This document shows positions 37,647 to 50,800 of a stretch of 64,000 nt of DNA, in pieces (position 1 is the stretch's first letter; every line of letters starts with the position of its first letter). The stretch lies in NCBI GenBank assembly GCA_947179485.1, contig OX359245.1, positions 31,545,067 through 31,609,066 on the forward strand. Direction: 5' to 3'. The notes beneath the pieces were generated by a model. It was not told the origin of the DNA. It worked only from the letters and a program-made list of their open reading frames with translations, and searched no databases. This stretch comes from Allacma fusca. Lineage: Eukaryota; Arthropoda; Collembola; Symphypleona; Sminthuridae. The position numbers and the translations under genes were made by a program.

Positions 37647-38606
37647 TTATATAGCTGGGTTTATAGTTTCCCTTTCCCTTCATTTTCCTTTACTTTTCAT
37701 GAAATTTTCCCTTTTCGTGCATTTATACTTTTCGTTTGCTCCGAGTGATCCCTCGCAAATAATGTGATGCTCACGTGCTTTTCCTTTCATGCGCGAAGCA
37801 ATTTATACTTTCAGTTCGGGCGCGAAAGTTTCCTTTTTTCTTCCTTTTCCTACAAGTTGAACCAGTTCAACTTTATGGCAAAGGAAAAAATAAGGAACTA
37901 GTGAATACACAGTTATAAGTACTTATAAAACAAATTAAATACTGTAGTTCAGTTCTAAATATACCTGTTTGTATCCTGTAGCTAAATACGTATAAAAATA
38001 TTAATTTTTAGGCATAATTGCAGTGTCTAATTATTATATACATCAAATTAATTACAAATTAATTATCCCGAAATTTTTCATACCTTAATGTAATGGACAA
38101 ACGGTCAGGAGGAGTTATTAAACGAGTATGAGTAATTTAATGGAATATTTTGTTCTCACTCTTTTTTAAGATGTAAGTATTCGAAGTGTTACTTGTTAAT
38201 TCTGCAATATACTTTAATTATTTTTACATGTATTTTTACATCATAATGTGTACCTGCCTAAATATTTATGATGATACTCGAAATTCTCAAGACCTCAATA
38301 GTTTGTTAAAATCGATTCACTAATATTAGCGCATGAACCGTAATCCACTATTTTTTAATTTATAAAAGTAATATGCGAGAACCTTTTTAAAAAAACCTTG
38401 ATCAAAATTTATGTTGACTAGAACAGGTAATCAGTTTATACTTTCATTCAATTATTAAAGCGGGAACGAAAAGGCAAACGAAACGCAAAAATTACTTCTT
38501 GATCAGATGAAAGTATAAATACATCGAAGGAATCTCATTTTTTCCCCCGCAGCAGAAGTAAGGGAAAGGCACGCAAAAGTGAAACTATAAACCCGGCTTA
38601 TAAATG
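37647..38606. mobile_element. TIR element of about 960 bp with GGGTTTATAGTTTC ends
   Basis: Left end TATATAGCTGGGTTTATAGTTT, and the right end read as complement TATAAGCCGGGTTTATAGTTT; GGGTTTATAGTTTC is identical in both. Subterminal TTTATACTTTC and CTTTTCGT-type motifs recur in inverted orientation (37728, 37802; complement at 38440 and 38508). There is no coding capacity and the superfamily is not assigned; no clear target duplication was seen. Confidence 0.65.
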
Positions 38607-38819
38607 CAAGCATACAGTCATGTGGAATGTGCTTGTGAAAATGCATCCATTCCGGATTAATTAGTTTTATTTTGTCTCCCTGCCGAAGAAATAACGTGTT
38701 ACAGATCACTAAAGCCACAACGTTTAAAATATGCACACTGAATTTCCTCTATAATGTTATCCTCTTATTGTTAGATGACATTCCCTTTAAACTGGCATCA
38801 TTCACCAAGGATTCCAAAT

Positions 38820-39773
38820 CAGAGCTCCGCACGGGTCAAGTAATTTTTGATACCAAACTTGAACCGGAACCGTACTTGAATTTTCGGGTAAAAGCTGAGT
38901 CAGATCCGGACTTGCTTGTTCAAGCACGAGTACAAAATTCGGTACTCTGAGTACGAGTAAAAGTACAATGTAAAGGTACTCGTACTCGAATCGAATTTTC
39001 AAGTATTTTGAAAAACCGGACCAACCAGTAATTACTTGAAGTCGTACCTGAACCATACTCAAGGTTCAATTACTTTTTCAATTACTTTTTTAAATTTTAG
39101 TTGCAATAAGTTAGCCCCAATTAATTTAGCAGAATCAAATTATTCACTGTTTTTGCTATTATTGCTAGCCTTTATAGAGTACGCGTATCTTAATCGAGCA
39201 AAAGGATTTGTTTTGCTGGTAACCTGTGGCCTGTCATCACCGGTCTTGCTGCTGTGGTCGCAATATTTTCATTAAGCTAATGAGGGTAAAAGCTAATTGA
39301 GTTTTACCTATAAAATTTGCAACAACTAGACGATTGTGACATAGTTTCAGAACTGCTAGATGTGCCAATAAAAAAAATTATTAAAATCTTCCCTACCTGA
39401 AATATTCTCAATTATTACCGTTAATACGGTACGTTCCTGGAGAGGAATTTCTTAAACCTTGTTTCATGTGTTTTCTGTGAGTGTTCACAACTCGCCACAA
39501 TAGCTTAGATATACATATACATACATACATACGTACATACAATGGCTCACGGAAAAGCTTATGGAATTTTCGACTACTTAGCGTTAAAACTTTAAGTTTT
39601 TAAGAACTCGTACTTGTTACGATACTCGGTTCGAAATTACTCAAGTACAAGTACGAACAGAGTTACTTGACCCGAGAGTACGAGTACATGATTTGTTGTG
39701 ACTCCGTACTCGACCCGTACTTGTACTCGTACTTGAAACTCGAGTAGGTACTCGAACCCAAGGCGGAGCTCTG
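38820..39773. mobile_element. TIR element of about 950 bp with CAGAGCTCCGC ends
   Basis: Starts CAGAGCTCCGC and ends with the exact complement GCGGAGCTCTG; both ends lead into GGGT(C/T). Inside each end, sequences of the type TACTCGTACTTG and CCGAACCGTACT repeat many times, and the middle (about 39070-39590) is unrelated AT-rich DNA. The structure is like the hAT MITEs nearby, but the flanks (TTCCAAAT and TTATAATA) are only partly alike, so the 8-bp duplication is not proven. Confidence 0.65.
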
Positions 39774-41883
39774 TTATAATAAATTATAAGTAAGTAAGAT
39801 TCAGTGTCCCCTAAATATATTTTAACAAAACTAAAAACTTCTGTAAAGATAGTGAAATGATGAGACAGCGTAGGGTGGCTCAGTGTTATATAGTAGAATA
39901 AAGGTAGGTCAAGCTATGCTCGAAGCTAAACAAGGAGTGACCTCAACTATTTATTCATGTACCAGAATTGACGGTATTATCAATGTTTGACTGAATAGCA
40001 AAATATCAACAGCTATTCCAACGTGTCATATAAGAATGTTGGCAGGTATTTTGTCATCCCATATGAAATTCAATGTACGTGAAATATTAAATAAATATGA
40101 CAAGAAAGCTTGTAGATGATTTTTTTTGATTCCGGGAGCTTCTTGTGTTATTAATTTAAATAAGTAGTTATTTTTATATACTCATTGAATTAATTTATTA
40201 GTATTTCTACCTTTATATGTGTATACATCTTTTATCAATTGTAACCTCTTTGCACAAATGGGACAGTCATAAATTGAAGGTACAATGACATTACTTCTGG
40301 TTTTCCGTGTGTTCAAGGACAGGAACATTGGTTCATGTGATTTTCGAAGGAATTAAGCACATAATTGCAGGCAACTGTACACTTATTAAAGATAATTGCA
40401 CCTCAACATTTGTGACATTCTAATTGGGTAAGTCAGCATGTGAATCTAGATAGCCTCGAACAACAAGGTTTTTCTACATTCAGATGCTTGTCTTTCGAAT
40501 GCACTTTGAAATGGTGAATGCACTTGTAGCCTATTAATTTTCAAACTATATTTTAAGCACATGGTGATATTAGCGTAAGGTCAATGTGGAAAACCATTGT
40601 GCGAAATGCATTCCTTACAATATACTGCGGCCAGGTTTACATTTCCGCTAATTACTGAGTAATGCAAAAGTATGCAGCTAGTACTTATACAAAAGAAAAA
40701 ACAATTCATCGTATGAGAAAGTGCAGGTTCTATTTCAAGTTCAAGTTCCAGGGCAAACAATCTTACGATTTTAACTCAGCTTAGCTCCCATTCTAGTCAG
40801 TAGCAAACTAGCATTGTCAATATTTGTGATGGAATGCATGTCGTAATCAACAAAAAGTATCAACAACTTTAATTGGCAAAGTTCTCACCACAATGTGCTT
40901 AAAATTAGCTACGTCCAACCGGTATCGGAAAATAAAAGTGGGACCGTGAGAGAGAAACCATAACAAAATGGTTATGCAGAATATGAATTAGAACTTAATT
41001 TCCACGGTTTGACAAATTGATGTCTCCAGTTCTCTCAATAATTAGGTTAGATTCAAGTTGGCAGGAAGGAACTGATTGTCTAATACTTCTGGCCGATATT
41101 ATGCTGAAACAAGAAACTTGGATTATATTATTTACTGCAGTTTCTGAAATGATGACTCCAGATGCTGCCATTTACACTTTCTAGTGCACATTGAAATGGT
41201 ATAAGCAAAAATATCATGATGCCCGGTTCCCTTAGTGGGACGAGATTGGTAATGCGAAAAATGAATCAAAATGGGTATAATTTTACGCCAACAAAATTAA
41301 ATTTTCACTTAGTCCTAATATTTCCAACAGGACATTTCCAATCGGGGTTTTAATTTTTACATGCAACCCGGGTTACCCGTTCCTCGTATGCAACCGAAAA
41401 ATTAAATTACCAATCCTATTGTGCTACACAAAAATTTTTTGAGCAATTTTTTGTACTTGAAACCCCCTATTTCAAAAATATGCAGAAGGTACATTTTTAT
41501 CTTCCTCATGGGAAATCATTCAGGCGAAATCCCTCCAACAGTTACACGTACCTGAATCTGAACATCTGTCCATAACCGGAAATGGCACAATAACACGGTG
41601 GTTATCGGACAGCTTTATTAACTGTGTTCAAATATCGGTTGAACAGATCCTTCCTCATTAATCTACAATTTAGAATTATACTTGCTGTTTTCAATCATCA
41701 GTTGATTCGAAATATTCCTTTTAAATAGAGCTCCACTACATTCAAATCTTAGATATTTTCCAGTTTCAAGAACTGGATTTATAATCCCTTCATCCCTTTG
41801 GTAATTCATTCTGTACAGTGTTTAGTTCAACAGTAATCATTTAAATAGTGTCAAAAACCTCGACTTTGCTCTGAAACAATACA
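39774..41883. other. Gene-free 5' region of the fatty acid synthase
   Basis: No coding exon recognised. The last few hundred bases should contain the FAS promoter and possibly a non-coding first exon; no convincing TATA box was seen, and TTTAAATAG near 41842 is the best candidate. Confidence 0.4.
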
Positions 41884-44800
41884 ATGTTGAAAACAAAGTA
41901 TGATTTGGATTCGGAAATTGTGATAAGTGGAATTTCGGGTCGTTTTCCGAATTCTGAAAATTTGGACGAATTCTGGGAGAATTTGATCCAAGGAAATGAC
42001 ATGATCAGTGGTACAACGCTATTTTTTTGTTTATATTCGTAACATAGTATTATTTGTCTTGGAAAAAAAATAAGTATGCTGATTTTAATTGACTTGAAAT
42101 ATTTTACTTATATGATGCATTGAAAGTACTTAAATATCAAGTTGTTTTTCTCTTACAGATAATTTTGATCGCTACAATTGTGATGAATTCAATCTCCCCT
42201 CACGCCTTGGGATATTAAAAAATTTGGATAGATTTGACGCAGGCTTTTTTGCCCTCCATGGAAAGCAAGCATCAGTTCTGGATCCAAGACTGCGTAAGGC
42301 TACGAATTTTTACTTCCTGAGCAAAAAGGGCGAAAATAACGGAATTGCATAATTGTGGACTTTAGAATTTCAAAGTGTCATATAATTTTGCAAAAAGTAA
42401 AACTTTTTAGAACTTTGTTTTAACTGCACAGGTCATGTTTTTTACATGGGCGTGTGCAAAACTAGATTTTAAAAAAGATGCAGGATAAAAATTAAGGGTT
42501 TGAGTAAATTAATTTCACTAGATGCTCCAATGGACAATTTAAAACCATGAATTTGCGTAACTTTGCTCTGTTTTTTGAAACTTGATAGTGTGATTGGGTT
42601 AGTCACGACTGGGATAAGTTGCAACAATTTCACCAAGTTTTCGTTTACAAAATTCAAAATTCTATACACTTTGAACATATTTTAAAATCAATGTACCTTA
42701 GTCACTGAAGCAACTATTTATGTGTTATCTAAAGGGAACGATCCTTTGTTGATACACTTCAGAATTTGTAGAAATTGGCATCACTTCGCTTATATATTAT
42801 AGATGAAAATACATATACAATTAGAAATCCGTCGCTTCATTCATAAATAATTAATAATAAGCTTAATTTGATCATAATGTTAGTTTGTGTCAAAACATTT
42901 ATTTTTACGTGTGAATCTGGAACTTGCCGGATTTATAACAATAGTTGCAATGGCACTGTCAATATTTGTGGTTAAAGTGTAAAATTCTCACCGACGTGAG
43001 AAACTCAACTTAACAGCATTTCCTGCTTTCCAACAACAACACATATTCTGTAAACAGTCTATCAGGTACGCAAGGTAAAATTGTTATTAAGAAATAAAGA
43101 GTAAAAGTGAGGAATTCAAGGATAGGAAATTTATGTTGTTTACATTTTATCATCAAAAACATGCCTATTATAAAGATATAGAATCAACACTAAAGCACTG
43201 GGATTGTAGCTAATTGAGCATTGACTGGGGATTTATTATTATCTCACGCCAAAGATGCCCACATTATCTGTAAATCAGGAGCAAAATAAGCAAGGAAATA
43301 CTTTGCAAGGAAATTTTTGCCCCAAAATAGGATAGGCTAGGCAAGGAACCAATGTTCGTTTCAAGGATTTGCGACCTTGCTAAAATTTAGAAGAAAATAG
43401 GCAATAAATAGGATAGACGCAAAATAACTGTAGGTTGTAGGCAAAATATATGTAGGACGTACTTCAAACGCCCCCTTGTTTGGTTATTCATCGTAAACTA
43501 TGTGTCTGCGGGTATATATGCAAGTGAAGGAACAAAGTCCCATTTCCAAACGTTTAGATGTAATTTAAGACGTTAGAGTGTGCTGCCAGATCCTACTATG
43601 CACAAAATGTGTGGCCCAGGGGGTGGATTTTTTTTTAAAGCGAAGCGCTTTTGTAAAATTGCTCGTTTTTGATTTTGTCCTTCTAAAGGCTCCCGCACGG
43701 GACAAGATACAACCGCCGGACCAGCGGCAAACGACCTGTTGGGTCATGGACTTGGGAATAACGCCTTTACTTTTTCAATTTTCAAAATTTCATGAAATTT
43801 CATAAAATTTCGAAAATTCCCCGAATTCTCTTAAAAATCTAATTTAACCGTACAAACGAATTCGTTAATCACTAAAGTCGTGGAAAATACCTTTCCCGCC
43901 CAAATTTCCTGAAATTTCGAAAATATTCCGAATTTACGTAAGATTCTGATTTAACCGCTCGAAAGAATTCCTTGATCAATAAAATCGTCGAAAATACCTT
44001 CCTCGCCACAATATTCAAAATTTTATGAAATTTCGAAAAAGCTTCGAATTGACGTGAAAACCTGGGTTAACCACAGGAACTAGATTTTAACTCGTTGATC
44101 ACTAAGGTCGTAAAAAATACCTTCCCTGCCTTGAAATCCGGCTTCGCTTTTGTTGCAATCGATGAATCGATTGCAGTTTTGGATTTTTAATTAATAACTA
44201 CATCTTCAGTTAGGTGATTCTTAATTTACGTTTGAAGAAATATAAAAATTGAATTTAAAATAATTAATCTGTTATTAAAGCAAATTCGATGTTTTTCTCT
44301 AACTTGTTTACTGATAAATATTAAACAACAAGCACGCATCAGGCTAACATAGCATAAGGAACGGGGGTTAAAAACAATTCCCCATGTATCATAGATCATA
44401 GTTGAACGTACAATAGAAGATTGACTCAGAACTCGTCTTGACGGAAGTTCTGCTTCATTTTTCTGGTGTGATCCAAATATGTCATGAATTTGTCCATGAT
44501 CTGAGCTTTCTTTTGTGCCGTTGGCCCTCTAGAGTGGGTAAACATCTCGTCTTCTTTTCCAATTGGAGCATCACTGCGAGCTTCGCTTATTTTTCTCTCT
44601 GTTGATTTGATTTTTTTACCCTGGCCCTGAATTATTTAGCCTTTCCGGGCTAGGATGAGCCATTTCGTAAATTCATGCCTGGTTTAGGGCTGGACTTCAG
44701 TTCAAAAATCCGCAAAGTCCGCAAAATTTTGACATGTAAGAACAGAACCGACATATAATTGCAATAACCCATGCTTGTTGAAATTAGGTAACAAGTCATT

Positions 44801-47800
44801 CTTATAGAAGTATAATCTGTTTATCATTTTTCATAAGTGATTTACTTGCTAAGGAAGATAACAGAAACTTGCCATGTGAGTATTTGTTAATAGAAATGCG
44901 TCCTTCCACAAATTCTAGAATTAATTCCTTATGATATTTAAAGTTTAAGGTGAAGGTCAATGATATATGTAACTGTACGTATACGACGTTACCTACAATC
45001 ATTGTAAGTTTAAGCGTGCCACATTTATTGTTAGTTTTCTTTCTATGCTTCATAGGATTTTTATTGGAGACAACATACGAGGCTATTGTGGATGCTGGAA
45101 TCAACCCCGCGACCATTCAAGGTACTCAAACTGGTGTCTTCTTGGCAGCGTCAGAGGGCGAATCCTGTGCCATCTCAAAACGAACTGGATACAAGATTAA
45201 CCAATATGCGGTATTGGGCAATGTACTTTCCATGCTAGCGAATCGTTTATCATATAATTTCGATTTTCGTGGTCCCAGCTACGTAGTAGATACAGCATGT
45301 TCCACCAGCTCTGTGGCAATTCAGCAGGCAATTTACGCCATCCGTTCTGGATTGTGCGATGCAGCCGTTGTCGCTGGAGTACACACCCAGCAAGATCCCG
45401 TTTCCTCATTTTGCTTCCACCATCTCAAAATGACCTCACCAGATGGGAAATGCAAGGTGTTCGATGCTACTGCCGACGGGTATGTCCGAGCCGAAGCCGT
45501 CGTAACAATTTATATTTGCAAGAAGCAGTTTGCAAAGCGAGCATATGCGACTCTCGTACATGCTATCACGAATAACGACGGGTATACCGAGCAGGGCATA
45601 ACATTTCCTTCAGTACTTCAGCAGGAACGGGTCATGCGTCAAGTATATGAGGACTGCGGGGTAAATCCCCTCGAAGTGGGCTATATTGAAGCACATGGTA
45701 CTGGAACCAAAGTTGGGGATCCAGAAGAAATCAAAGCAATCACAAAAGTGTTTTGTGACGGAAGGCAGGGACCGTTGCTTGTTGGCTCTGTCAAGAGCAA
45801 CATGGGTCATCCAGAAACGGTAGCAGGTATACTGCATAAAAATTTTGCTACTTCAAAAATTATTGCAGTTTCATAAAAACAAAATTATTACAATTGTTCC
45901 GTTTTTTAAAGGATTGTGTGCATTGGCGAAGGTGATTCTTGCCCATGCGGCAGGAGTTTTACCCGCAAATTTGCACTACGCCACCCCGAACCCTGACATT
46001 CCGTCAGTAATAGATGGTCGTGTACAAGTTGTGGACAGAAACATGCCATTCAATGCTAAGTATGTTGGAATGAATTCGATGGGTTTCGGAGGAACAAATG
46101 TTCATCTACTTGTGAAGTTACTTCCCAAAATGGAACAAACCCCAAGCTGGAATCCTGCCACGCCTGTCATCCTTCTTTGCTCTGGCAGAACTCAAGAAGC
46201 AGTGGAAACGTTTTTGGAGAAAGCTTTAATTCATCGTAATAACCAACAGTTTGTTCGCTTAACTCAGGAGCTGATTAAGCATGACACTCCTAGGCATGAT
46301 TTCCGGGGTTATGTGATCGTTGAACAGGACAAGATGGAAGTTCAAGTGGACAAGCGAGACAGTGGTCGGTCCGTTTGGTTTATCCTCACTGGCCTTGGTA
46401 GTCAGTGGGCAGGTATGAGCCGGGATCTAATTAAGTACGATGTTTTTAAGAGGTCCATTGAGCGGTCTGCAGTCGCGTTACTCAACAATCACTTCGATAT
46501 CATAAGCCTCCTGGAATGTGGGGATGCAACGAAATTTGAAGATTTTAAGAACTCCGTGGTATCCATTACAACAATTCAAATAGCGCTGATAGACTTGTTG
46601 GAATCCATTGGAATAGTCTCAGATGGGATAATTGGACATTCAACTGGGGAAGTTGCTGCGGGTTATGCCGATGGTTGCTTAACGCAAGATCAAGCCGCAT
46701 TGACTTCCTTTGCCAGAGTTCGAGCTGTTTTGGAATCCAATTTACAGCCTGGCATTGTTGCTTCTGTTGGAATAACGTGGGAGGAAGCAAAGACCCGGTG
46801 TCCACCAGGGATCTATCCAGCCATTCATAACGGAGAGAAAAATGTAACAATTGCGGGTTCCCCTGATGCCGTGCAAAATTTCATTAAAGAGCTGGAGAGT
46901 GAAGGAATCTTCGTCAAGCTAGTACGATCTGCTTCCTTTGGATTTCATTCGCCATTGGTAGAAGAGTCAGGGAAGTTGGCGAAAGTACTTTTGGAGAAGA
47001 TAATACCTAACCCGAAAGCAAGATCCAAGAAATGGTTGAGCTCTTCTGTTCCAGAAGATAGATGGGGCACAGATTTAGCAAAATATTGTTCCTCCGACTA
47101 TTACGTCAACAATGGGGTCAATCCGGTGTATTTTTATCCCACGCTGTTGCACGTCCCGGATAATGCGATTGTCCTGGAAATTGCTCCGCACTGTTTCATG
47201 CAAAGCATTTTGAAGCAGTCGCTGCCAAAGAATGTGGTCAAATTGGGACTCATCCACGTTAAATCCCTGGATAATTGCAAATATTTTTTGGATTCCATTG
47301 GGAAGTGCTATCTGGCGGGAGTTAATTTGGATATAGCAACGCTGTACGAACCTGTGGAGTTCCCGGTGACAGCTGATACGCCCAATATTAGTTCGATGAT
47401 TCGTTGGGATCATTCAGAAACTTATAATATTCCGCATCATAAAAACGTGAGGGTTCTCATTTGACTTATTTAAGTTACTACTGAAATATTAGTAACGCAT
47501 TGCTTTATAAACTATGTCGCAGGCAATCTTTAAATATATTGTTGCTGCCATGAGTGTGATAGGCTAGGATAGGACTAGACGATTGAATGCTGGGCTAAAG
47601 TCCCTGTGTTCACTCCGTATATAAAGGCAAGAATGTGTAATTGAAAAGAAAACTTTTCAGAAGAAATAATAGTACTTTTTAATTCCTTGAATGTATAGCC
47701 ATAACTAACATGTCCTCTCGATTGAAAGTATAAACTCAGTTTCGTAATCCCATTGGAGCTCTCACAATTCCTCGAGCTCCAGCACTTCCAGCAGCAGCCA

Positions 47801-50800
47801 AAATCTCCCAACCGCCCATTCCCTGAAGGTCTAGTCCCATCAATCACTATACCAATACATACATACCTGCACAGACATACAGATATTTATCCCACAGAAT
47901 TGTATAGCTGTCTTTCTCTTACAATTCCACATCTCTACATAATTATTTACAACATTCCGTCCGTCCCTGAAGGTCAAATTTCACAACCTAAACAACGTTT
48001 AGAAAAATGCCGGTGTACAACTTTTTATCAAAATCGGCATTTGTCGGGTAAATTGGAAGTGTTTTTCCCCTGGTCAATATTAAGGAGATCGGACAGAGAT
48101 AGAAATTGCCAAATTCCCCACTGTTTATGTTCAGTTTGATTTCGGATTTACAATGCAATCTCGCTATTACGGATCGGAAAGTGAATTGTCAACTTCCATT
48201 TATGTACATGCTGTTTACGACATTGCTCAACAGTGATAATGTGCACACGGGACAACATTTTCGAATCCCTTGAACATCTTCTGAAACGAAGCTGACTGTA
48301 ACAAAATGTAGTCGTTGACCTATGTATAATTAATAGATGCGGTTACAGGGATCGATCCTGTAATGCGAAAGAGATTTTTTCAAGACTTTTTAACCCTAAA
48401 AATTCACGTTCAGTTCAAAAAATATTCGTCCCTGCTCTGGCTCTTTCAACCGCTATTTGAAGAACAAACTCTATTTTAATATTTTAAGACCAAATTCCCA
48501 GCTTTGCTCAATATGTTTTTCTTACCGTATCCACAATTCCGAATCAAAAGTTATTTCTATTTTATTATTTATTTTCTTAAAAGTCAATGACTATTAGGAA
48601 CCAAAAAAACAAAGTGCAAAATTAACTAGAAAACATTTTCTGCACCACAGAGCATTATTAATTTCAAAATCTCTAAAGTAATCCCAGCTTTTCCTCAAGC
48701 AAATGTAGCATTTCCCCATGTAAGCTCCGTACTAGATACGTATTATTGATACGAATTAAAACTGTTAGCTGAAAAACGTTTATATTATAAAAACAGAAAA
48801 TATGTATTGTTTAAAAAAATTACGTTTGAATTTAGCTTATGCTCATCATATGTTTACCCATTACAGGAAAATTCTCAGCAAAAGGGGTTCAAGTACAACA
48901 TTAGTATTGCCAGTGAGCACGAAGCGTTCCTTGAAGGGCATTCTATTGACGGGAAAGTTGTATATCCAGCTACTGGCTATCTGTACCTAGCCTGGAGATC
49001 TTTTGCAAAACTACAAGAGAGCAACAGTGATCAACTCCCAATTGTGTTTGAGGACGTACGTTTTGACCGAGTTACTCTTTTGAGCAACCGCAGTGACACA
49101 GAATTTCTCGTTAACATTTTCCCAGGAAACGGTCAGTTTGAAATATCTCAAAACGATATGACGGTATGCTTGGGTGTGATTCGAAAAGTGGACGAGTCCT
49201 TGTCAAACGAAATGTTGAAATACGAGCATTGTGATGAAATCGATCGCTCAGGACCGTTAATGAACAAAGAGGATTTTTATAAAGAAATGCACCTTCGAGG
49301 TTACGGACATTCTGGGTTCTTTCAAGGGATTGAAACTGCCGACATGGCTGGGAAATGGGCAACCGTAAAATGGCAGGGAGAATGGATAAGTTTCTTAGAC
49401 GGAGTAATTCAGACATTCCTGCTTCGCAATGAGGGTCGAGATTTGTATGTCCCGATTCGACTGCAGAAAGTTACTATTGATCCCATTGAGGTAAAAAAGG
49501 CCTTAGCGGAAAATGATAACATTTTAAATGTTTCATGTTGGGATACACTACAATCGGGTACATGTCCCGGGATGGAACTTCGTGGAATTAACTTTGCCAA
49601 GTTTAATCAAAGATCCCGCCAACCACAACCATCAACAGTGGAGCAAATTTTTCTACCATACCTGGGTTCACCAAAAACAGTCCTATCAGCAAGTGGGGCT
49701 TTGGAGGCATCTTTGGAAATAGCTATAGAGAATTCTAACGGCTCAAAATTTACTATTGCTGAAATACTTAAAAATCCTGCAAACATGATATCACACTTAG
49801 TAGTGATTCAGTGTATGGTAAAGTTCCCCAGCGTCGAGTCTCGCTTGGTTAATGAGTCCACGGAAGTCATTGATGAAGACCAACTCACATCGGGAATGAC
49901 TAATGTTGTGACGCTAAAGGATTTGCAGTCTCGCGAACCTAATGTTATTACATTTGTGGATGATGAAAGCAGTATTGCCGATGCAGCTGGAGTAACTTTA
50001 ACGGGTGGATTTATTTTGTTCAAAGGATTATCAAACAATGTTAAGACAATCGATGCAACGTTGATTTCGGAAAAGAGCTTTCCAAGTGATGACAATTCTC
50101 AGGTGTCTTATTACCTCTATCGGAAATTACCAATACTGCCGACGAAGATTCAAGTGATTAATACAGGCGATTGTGGATTTGACTGGGTTGATACTGCAAA
50201 GCAAATATTGAAGAATTTACCTGATTATGACAGGGTGTATTTTACATCGTCTTCGGCCATATCTGGTATAATTGGCTTCGTTAAATGTTTGGTACGAGAA
50301 GTAACCTCAGAAAAAGTTCGATGTTATCATGCCATAGAGACGTTAGAAATGCATTTTGATCAACCATCCGAAATATTACGCTCTCAAATTCATAAGGATC
50401 TTTTGTTCAATGTTTACAAAGATGGAGATTGGGGTACACTGAGTAACATTTCAATACCAAGAGAAGAATTTCGCAAACAAATCCCTACTAGCGTGGCTTA
50501 TGCCAATGCTCTAACTTTAGGAGAGCTATCAAGCTTAAGTTGGATTGAGAGTCCTTTAAAGCTCTGTAAGGATGATCTCGTGGAAGTTTACTACTCCGCC
50601 TTGAATTTCAGAGATATTATGCTTGCCAGTGGGAAATTAGCTCAGGATGCTCTCTCGGATTGGTATGAGCGAAGTGACTGTGTACTAGGTCTTGAATTTT
50701 CGGGAATATTTCAAGGAAGACGAGTGTTTGGAACGGGACTATCGGAGTGTCTGGCAAGTTGCATCGACCCAACTAAGCTTCTCATGATAGATGCACCTAA

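Noticed and set aside
39513..39541. ACATACATACGTACATAC simple repeat
   Set aside because: Ordinary tetranucleotide microsatellite in the middle of a transposon; no further meaning seen.
46566..47413. Minus-strand frames opposite FAS exon 4
   Set aside because: Shadows of the acyltransferase coding region.
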